Shown here piece by piece: positions 1 to 3,529 of a stretch of 5,966 nucleotides of DNA. This DNA comes from Schaalia odontolytica (GTDB lineage: Bacteria > Actinomycetota > Actinomycetes > Actinomycetales > Actinomycetaceae), in contig CATYYP010000117.1 of assembly GCA_958415245.1 (NCBI GenBank), positions 1-5,966 of the forward strand, written 5' to 3'. The notes beneath the pieces were generated by a model, which worked only from the letters and a program-made list of their open reading frames with translations, ran no database searches and had not been told where the DNA came from. The stretch's first letter is position 1, and every line of letters begins with the position of its first letter. The translations under genes and the position numbers were made by a program.

Positions 1-260
1 CGCCAACGCAGCGTCATCAGGAAGCCGACCATCATCGTGCCCAGGCCCACCGCGATGTTCCATGCGCCCAGCTTCGGAACCGGGTAGGTGCCCGACGAAA
101 TGTAGTAGACAACGACCCACAGCAGGCCCAGAATCATCAGGGCCACAAACGTGGGCGCCCACCAGGCGGGGCTAAGCGGAATACCGTCAGTCCAGTTCTG
201 GATGTCGGTATCGTCCTCAACCTCGTGCCCATTCTTCTTACGCTTCTTGGATTCGGCCAC
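1..260 (-). CDS. crgA: Cell division protein CrgA (3' end cut by window edge)
   Basis: Reading the minus strand from a GTG at 260-258 gives 86 full residues plus most of codon 87. The N-terminus is short, Lys-rich and cytoplasmic (MAESKKRKK), followed by an acidic stretch (13-19). The CrgA signature comes next: SPAWWAP at 30-36, a first membrane segment at about 37-54, the loop SGTYPVPKLGAWN (56-68), and a second membrane segment at about 69-84 ending in LRW. CrgA proteins usually end RWR-stop, so only a residue and the stop are probably missing. The family is a small two-pass divisome protein of actinobacteria, shown in mycobacteria to contact FtsZ and septal penicillin-binding proteins and in Streptomyces to affect septation. 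The GTG start is supported by AGAGAGGAC about 8 bases upstream. The gene diverges from the DUF881 gene, and a matching promoter lies at 329-357. The residue pattern makes the family assignment very secure. Confidence 0.95.
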   Translation of the reverse strand, partial: MAESKKRKKNGHEVEDDTDIQNWTDGIPLSPAWWAPTFVALMILGLLWVVVYYISSGTYPVPKLGAWNIAVGLGTMMVGFLMTLRW

Positions 261-295
261 GTCGGGTCCTCTCTGCTGGCCCGCGCGGGAAGAAA

Positions 296-308
296 ACCGC
301 CCGGCGGT
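296..308 (-). promoter_or_regulatory. Short GC hairpin followed by a T-run in the crgA leader
   Basis: Read on the minus strand, ACCGC-CGG-GCGGT is a 5-bp stem with a 3-base loop, directly followed by TTTCTT. This is a miniature intrinsic-terminator shape lying between the predicted crgA start site (about 322) and the crgA GTG. A second perfect palindrome, CCCGCGCGGG, follows at 280-289. The arrangement could be an attenuator or merely chance GC symmetry. The stem is short, so confidence is low. Confidence 0.3.
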
Positions 309-328
309 GATGAATTAGTCGCAACACT

Positions 329-357
329 AGCGTAGTCTCGGACGTGGAAAGTGCCAA
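329..357 (-). promoter_or_regulatory. Probable housekeeping-sigma promoter of crgA
   Basis: On the minus strand TTGGCA (bases 357-352, five of six matches to TTGACA) is separated by exactly 17 bases from TACGCT (334-329, the actinobacterial TANNNT form of the -10). Transcription would start near base 322, giving a leader of about 60 bases before the GTG at 260. No equally good promoter was found for the plus-strand DUF881 gene in the same 123-base gap. TAGCGT at 328-333 overlaps this -10 but has no convincing -35. This is a prediction from sequence only. Confidence 0.6.
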
Positions 358-383
358 AGCGCAGCGCCACATAAGGGGGAAAG

Positions 384-1082
384 ATGCACGCACGCAGCGT
401 CCGCCACGTCGCCGGCGTGCTCGCCGTGACCGTCGCCTCCGGCCTCCTCTTCTCCGTCTCTGCGCTCAACGAACGCAAAAATCCCGCGGCAACCTCGGAC
501 CTGTCCACCCTCGTGCGCAACCGCCAGGAACAGGTCAAAGCCCTCGAAAACGAGGTCTCCTCGCTCGACACACAAATCCAGAGCTACACCTCCGTCGCCC
601 CCCAATCCGGCGACGAGGATGTCTTCACCGCTCGCTCTACCCAAACCGTCACCGGCCCCGGCGTCCAAATCACTCTCAGCGACGCGCCCCCCGGAGAAAT
701 TCCCGAAGGCGCAACCCCCAACGACCTCGTCATCCACCAGCAAGACATCGAAGACACGATGAACGCGCTGTGGAGCGGAGGCGCCGAAGCCATGACTGTC
801 CAGGGCGTACGCATCACCTCGCGCACCGTCATCCGCTGCATCGGCAACGTCATCCTCGTGGACGGAACCAGCTTCTCCCCGCCCTATGTGATCCAAGCAA
901 TCGGTGATCCTGCCACCCTGCGCGCGACGGTTACCGCAAACCCACGTATGGTGAATTATCAGGCCTACGTGACAAAGTACGGCCTCGGGTGGGACATGCA
1001 GACCAAAGACTCCCTGAGCTTCGCGCCCGCAACCACCCCGCTGACCGTCAACTACGCAACCGTGGAGGAACCGAATGGGTGA
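384..1082 (+). CDS. DUF881 family envelope protein
   Basis: The product has 232 residues. It has a short basic N-terminus, one hydrophobic segment at about 8-27 (uncleaved anchor or signal), a heptad-like, charged stretch at about 38-66 that could be a coiled coil, and then the DUF881 domain to the C-terminus. Family-typical blocks are GPGVQITLSDAP (91-102), HQQDIEDTMNALWSGGAEAM (118-137) and CIGNVILVDGTSFSPPYVI (152-170), followed by QAIGD. The ATG at 384 is supported by AAGGGGGAAAG just upstream. DUF881 proteins are found next to crgA and trpG in many actinobacteria (Rv0012 in M. tuberculosis). Their biochemical role is not established, though the topology points to an extracytoplasmic, membrane-anchored protein. 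The stop codon overlaps the sortase start, so the two are probably translationally coupled. The family call is secure; the function is unknown. Confidence 0.92.
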   Translation: MHARSVRHVAGVLAVTVASGLLFSVSALNERKNPAATSDLSTLVRNRQEQVKALENEVSSLDTQIQSYTSVAPQSGDEDVFTARSTQTVTGPGVQITLSDAPPGEIPEGATPNDLVIHQQDIEDTMNALWSGGAEAMTVQGVRITSRTVIRCIGNVILVDGTSFSPPYVIQAIGDPATLRATVTANPRMVNYQAYVTKYGLGWDMQTKDSLSFAPATTPLTVNYATVEEPNG

Positions 1083-1836
1083 ACACGTCGCCCCGACCAC
1101 GCCGGCTAAGAAAAAGCGCTCCAACATCTTCTGGAACATCGTCGGTGTCGTCGGCGAACTGCTCATCACCTTCGCCATCATCGTCGGCCTCTTCTCCGTC
1201 TGGCAGCTCTACTGGACGACCTACGAGGTCGCTGGACAGGTCTCCCAGACCATCGCCTCGTACGAAGAAGAGCACCAGCCCGCCAAGCGCACCCTCGGCG
1301 AAGTGCGCACCGACGACCCGCCCGAGTTCACGCGCGAAGTCGGCGACGGCGAGGTCTACGGCCTCGTGCACGTGCCCACCTGGGACTGGATGAAGATCCC
1401 CCTCGCCGAAGGCACCACCTCCTACGTTCTCGACCAGGGATGGGCCGGCCACTACGACATGACCACCCAGCCCGGCGGCGTCGGCAACTTCTCCATCGCC
1501 GGCCACCGCCGCACCTACGGCAACAACTTCCGCTGGATCGACCGCCTCACCCAGGGCGACAAGGTCGTCGTGGAAGTCGACGACCACTACCTCGTCTACT
1601 CCATGGTCTCCTCCGAGATCATCGACGCAACCGACCCCACGCAGATGCGCGTCGTCGCCCCCGTCATCGACGACGTCTCCTGGTCCGAAACCCCCACCGA
1701 GCGTTGGATGACCATGACCACCTGCCACCCCGAATATGGCAACTGGCAGCGCTACATCGTCCATCTCAAGTTTGAATCCTGGACCCCCAAGGACACGGGC
1801 GTCCCCGCCGAACTCGTCGACGAACCCACGAACTGA
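1075..1836 (+). CDS. Class E-type sortase (transpeptidase)
   Basis: The product has 253 residues. A Lys-rich cytoplasmic N-terminus (KKKR, 12-15) precedes one membrane helix (about 20-43), giving a type II topology with the catalytic domain outside. All three sortase active-site residues are visible: His144 in IAGHRRTYG, Cys217 in TMTTCHPEYG, and Arg226 in QRYIVH. The wording around His and Cys resembles actinobacterial class E enzymes rather than SrtA of low-GC Gram-positives. Sortases cleave an LPXTG-like signal (often LAXTG for class E) and join the protein to the cell wall precursor or to a pilin. No substrate gene is present in this window. The ATG at 1075 has GGAGG at 1064-1068, six bases away, and overlaps the DUF881 stop by 8 bases. 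The small membrane protein follows 10 bases after the stop. It appears intact and catalytically competent; the exact subclass would need a phylogeny. Confidence 0.93.
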   Translation: MGEHVAPTTPAKKKRSNIFWNIVGVVGELLITFAIIVGLFSVWQLYWTTYEVAGQVSQTIASYEEEHQPAKRTLGEVRTDDPPEFTREVGDGEVYGLVHVPTWDWMKIPLAEGTTSYVLDQGWAGHYDMTTQPGGVGNFSIAGHRRTYGNNFRWIDRLTQGDKVVVEVDDHYLVYSMVSSEIIDATDPTQMRVVAPVIDDVSWSETPTERWMTMTTCHPEYGNWQRYIVHLKFESWTPKDTGVPAELVDEPTN

Positions 1837-1846
1837 AGGACCCCAC

Positions 1847-2002
1847 ATGTACGCATGGATCTTCCGCCACCTGCCCGGCCCCACCTGGTTCAAAGTCATT
1901 GAATCCCTGGCCCTCATCGGTGCGGCCGTCGCCGCCCTGTTCACCTGGGTCTACCCCTGGGTCCAGTCCTACCTGGAACTGGGACAGTCCTCCGTCGGCT
2001 GA
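1847..2002 (+). CDS. Small single-pass membrane protein (51 aa), unknown function
   Basis: The product has 51 residues, beginning MYAWIFRHLPGPTWFKV and ending LELGQSSVG. There is one strongly hydrophobic segment at about 17-36 (IESLALIGAAVAALFTWVYP), rich in Ala with aromatic residues at both edges, and short tails. GAAGGA at 1835-1840 sits six bases before the ATG, overlapping the sortase stop, which makes this a convincing third gene of the unit. From memory, similar proteins of about 50 residues starting MYAWIW/F-R-LP occur between this locus's envelope genes and trpG/pabA in other actinobacteria, but they have no assigned function. Co-translation with a sortase suggests an accessory membrane role, for instance in stability or assembly; that is inference only. 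The reading frame extends upstream without an ATG-plus-ribosome-site pairing, so this start is preferred. Confidence 0.75.
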   Translation: MYAWIFRHLPGPTWFKVIESLALIGAAVAALFTWVYPWVQSYLELGQSSVG

Positions 2003-2028
2003 GCCTGAGCCGCTCGCTTGAGGATGGG

Positions 2029-2054
2029 ACGAGGCCGGGGAGACCCGGCCTCGT
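2029..2054 (+). terminator. Hairpin after the sortase unit, probable U-less terminator
   Basis: ACGAGGCCGGG (2029-2039) pairs perfectly over 11 bp with CCCGGCCTCGT (2044-2054) across the stable GNRA-type tetraloop GAGA. It starts 26 bases after the stop of the small membrane protein. No T-run follows, which is common for terminator-like hairpins in high-GC actinobacteria. It separates the three-gene unit from trpG, so trpG probably has its own promoter or depends on read-through. Confidence 0.65.
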
Positions 2055-2197
2055 GTCGTATCCACGGACGTCGGCTGGGTGTCGCCGTACGCAACCGCGC
2101 GCCCGGAGAGCGGACAGCGCCCGCGCGCCCACTAGGGGAGCGCCCTACGATGGATGCCGGAGAAGAGGCCACGGCCTCGTACATGAAAGGACCCGCG

Positions 2198-2836
2198 ATG
2201 GCACGAATCCTCTGCGTCGACAACTACGACTCGTTCGTCTTCACGATCGTGGGCTACCTGCGCCACCTGGGTGCGACCGTGGACGTCGTGCGCAACGACG
2301 TCGTGGATCCCGCCTGGTTCGAGGCCGGCTACGACGGCGTCCTCATCTCCCCCGGACCCGGCGACCCCAAGAGCGCCGGCGCCTCCCTGCAGACCATCGC
2401 CGACTGCGCCGAGCATGGCATCCCGATGCTGGGCGTGTGCCTGGGGCACCAGTCCCTCGGTGAGCTTTTCGGCGCGACCGTCGGGCACGCGCCCGAGCTC
2501 ATGCACGGCAAGACCTCTGTCATCACGCACGACGGGCGTGGCGTCTTCGAGTGTGTGCCTTCGCCGCTGACCGTCACCCGCTACCATTCGCTGACGATCG
2601 ACCCCGCGACCATGCCCGACGAACTCGAGGTCTCCGCGACCACCGAGTCCGGCATCATCATGGGCGTGCGCCACCGCTCCCTGCCCCTCGAGGGCGTCCA
2701 GTTCCACCCCGAGTCCGTCATGACCCAGTCCGGTCACCTCATGTTCGCCAACTGGCTGGCCGCCTGCGGCGACGCCGACGCGCGCGAGCGGGCCGTCTCT
2801 CTGAAGCCCGTCGTCGCGGAGCGTTTCAAGCTTTAG
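2198..2836 (+). CDS. trpG: Glutamine amidotransferase subunit: aminodeoxychorismate / anthranilate synthase component II
   Basis: The product has 212 residues and is a complete class I glutamine amidotransferase. It shows DNYDSFVF near the N-terminus (8-15), the oxyanion-strand motif SPGPGDP (51-57), the nucleophile elbow GVCLGHQ with Cys81, and the catalytic pair His170/Glu172 in VQFHPES, followed by MTQSGHLMFANWL. The enzyme releases ammonia from glutamine for PabB (4-amino-4-deoxychorismate, folate pathway) or TrpE (anthranilate, tryptophan pathway). Such subunits often serve both, so the symbol pabA is equally defensible. No synthase partner is in the window. The ATG at 2198 is chosen because GAAAGGA (2185-2191) precedes it and the protein then begins MARILCVDNYDSF as in the family. 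A longer frame from 2018 would add 60 Arg/Pro-rich residues. TACGAT at 2146-2151 could be a -10, but no good -35 is visible. Confidence 0.95.
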   Translation: MARILCVDNYDSFVFTIVGYLRHLGATVDVVRNDVVDPAWFEAGYDGVLISPGPGDPKSAGASLQTIADCAEHGIPMLGVCLGHQSLGELFGATVGHAPELMHGKTSVITHDGRGVFECVPSPLTVTRYHSLTIDPATMPDELEVSATTESGIIMGVRHRSLPLEGVQFHPESVMTQSGHLMFANWLAACGDADARERAVSLKPVVAERFKL

Positions 2837-2971
2837 GTTGCGCGTTCTGGGGGTTTTTCGCCATCTCGCGCCCTATGAGAGCGTGTCATCGGCGTGTCGG
2901 AGCCCCGTATGGCGTTATTCCCCCCATTTGGAGCGGGAATCTTTCGGAGAGACCGCGAAAGTACTTGTTGC

Positions 2972-3050
2972 TTAGTGGTGTTAGGCCATTTAGGGAGCAT
3001 GACGCCCCTTCCGAGTTGGTGCAACGCTCCCTAAGTGGTGCAATGCTCCC
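2972..3050. repeat. Cluster of inverted and direct repeats (TTAGGGAGC / GCTCCCTAA; TGGTGCAAYGCTCCC)
   Basis: TTAGGGAGC at 2990-2998 is the exact reverse complement of GCTCCCTAA at 3026-3034. The overlapping GGGAGCAT (2993-3000) is the exact reverse complement of ATGCTCCC (3043-3050). TGGTGCAACGCTCCC (3017-3031) and TGGTGCAATGCTCCC (3036-3050) are direct copies differing at one base and offset by 19. TTAGTGGTG (2972-2980) and TAAGTGGTG (3032-3040) echo each other. Either right-hand arm could therefore pair with the single left-hand arm. The role is unknown; mutually exclusive hairpins or protein sites are both possible. Confidence 0.7.
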
Positions 3051-3127
3051 GCATAGGTGTAGCGCGTTGTGAATGCAGATGGGTGTGTCAGCTACGGTGC
3101 CGCAGATGTGCTTGTGAGTGTATGTGT

Positions 3128-3229
3128 GCGGATATGTTGCGAGCATGCGGATAGGTTATGAGCATGCGGATAGCTTATTAACCTATCCGAATGCCGATAA
3201 CCTATCCACATCGTCATAACCTATCCACG
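3128..3229. repeat. Mirror-symmetric array: six 11-base motifs at exact 19-base period
   Basis: Core motif GGATAGGTTAT. Plus-orientation copies are at 3130-3140 (GGATATGTTGC), 3149-3159 (GGATAGGTTAT) and 3168-3178 (GGATAGCTTAT). Opposite-orientation copies are at 3178-3188 (TTAACCTATCC), 3197-3207 (ATAACCTATCC) and 3216-3226 (ATAACCTATCC). Start points step by 19 in each half, and every copy has its partner at the mirror position about base 3178. The 8-base spacers of the left half are identical (GAGCATGC), those of the right half differ. Counting by hand, about 38 of 48 positions of the two halves are complementary, so the region could also form one long imperfect hairpin. The clustering suggests cooperative protein binding or a structured RNA; the binding factor is unknown. 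Confidence 0.85.
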
Positions 3230-3286
3230 TAGAGGACCGGCTTTCTGGCGCGTCTGATTGTGGGCCAGCGTCGCAGCACGGCACCT

Positions 3287-3312
3287 GCCACCAGAGCTCG
3301 TTATCTGGCGGC
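3287..3312. repeat. Inverted repeat downstream of pknB
   Basis: GCCACCAGA (3287-3295) and TCTGGCGGC (3304-3312) flank an 8-base spacer. The arms match at eight of nine positions on the plus strand. Transcribed from the minus strand, the odd position becomes a G-U pair, so the full 9-bp stem would be stable in RNA reading through from pknB. It may be a secondary stop signal behind the strong hairpin at 3427-3476. Confidence 0.4.
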
Positions 3313-3390
3313 CGTGCGTTGTGGAGGACGCGCTTCCGCCGTGAAGAGGCGAGCGCACCGGTCCCTGGTAGCCGTGAGTTGTTGAGGCCG
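3306..3390. repeat. Degenerate 25-base direct repeat, 60 bases apart
   Basis: Bases 3306-3330 (TGGCGGCCGTGCGTTGTGG...) and 3366-3390 (TGGTAGCCGTGAGTTGTTG...) match at 20 of 25 positions and start exactly 60 bases apart. A much weaker third relative (TGGCG...TTGTGG) starts at 3246, again 60 bases earlier. No reading frame gives a convincing protein. It may be the decayed remains of a tandem duplication. Confidence 0.45.
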
Positions 3391-3426
3391 CCCGCGCGCA
3401 CCCGCACACCTGCGCCCCCGCGCATA

Positions 3427-3476
3427 CAGTGAGGCCCGCGCCGGAGGATTGCTCCTCGCAGGCGCGGGCCTCACTG
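3427..3476 (-). terminator. Strong hairpin terminator of pknB (possibly bidirectional)
   Basis: CAGTGAGGCCCGCGCC (3427-3442) and GGCGCGGGCCTCACTG (3461-3476) form a perfect 16-bp stem. The 18-base loop itself contains GAGGA/TCCTC (3444-3448 and 3453-3457) around TTGC, so a second small stem can stack inside. It begins 53 bases after the pknB stop on the minus strand and faces trpG from the other side. Neither flank has a T-run, as is frequent in high-GC actinobacteria. Confidence 0.75.
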
Positions 3477-3529
3477 ATCAACGGGGGCAACTACGAAGCG
3501 GTACTACCGCGACGCAGCCCGGGGCTCAC

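Larger units (their letters stand above)
2837..3529. other. 693-base non-coding gap between convergent trpG and pknB
   Basis: No believable gene was found on either strand. The short frames here have no family resemblance, no good ribosome sites, and cross the repeats. Contents in order: a GGGGGTTTTT run at 2849-2858 just after trpG, with no clear stem before it; a repeat cluster at 2972-3050; a G/T-rich plus-strand stretch at about 3076-3130, including 13 alternating purine/pyrimidine bases at 3118-3130; the symmetric 19-base-period array at 3128-3229; a hairpin and degenerate repeats at 3287-3390; and the pknB-side terminator hairpin at 3427-3476. Roughly 2880-3230 is clearly richer in A and T than the neighbouring genes. 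No tRNA or other recognisable RNA gene was seen. Confidence 0.7.

Noticed and set aside
1048..1944. 298-codon open frame on the minus strand across the sortase gene
   Set aside because: Gly/Val/Asp-rich antisense translation with no recognisable domain; the plus strand encodes a complete sortase with all active-site residues.
2018..2197. 60-codon N-terminal extension of trpG
   Set aside because: The extra residues are Arg/Pro-rich and would be read through the hairpin at 2029-2054; the start at 2198 has a ribosome site and the normal family N-terminus.
2841..2875. Intrinsic terminator of trpG at the GGGGGTTTTT run
   Set aside because: No adequate stem precedes the T-run; the only pairing found is GCGCG with CGCGC across a loop of more than 20 bases that includes the T-run itself.
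3118..3130. Alternating purine/pyrimidine run that might adopt Z-form DNA
   Set aside because: Only 13 bases and mostly GT/AT steps, too short to claim; noted only because it abuts the symmetric array.
3128..3229. CRISPR array
   Set aside because: Units are only 19 bases in total, spacers are 8 bases with the left ones identical, and copies switch orientation at the centre; there are no cas genes.
2833..3490. Several 60-90 codon frames in the trpG-pknB gap on both strands
   Set aside because: They lack ribosome sites, run through the repeats and hairpins, and show no codon bias or motif typical of the neighbouring genes.
3498..3510. GCGGTACTACCGC palindrome just after pknB
   Set aside because: A real odd-length palindrome, but its usable stem is only about 4 bp; the 16-bp hairpin at 3427-3476 is the far better terminator.
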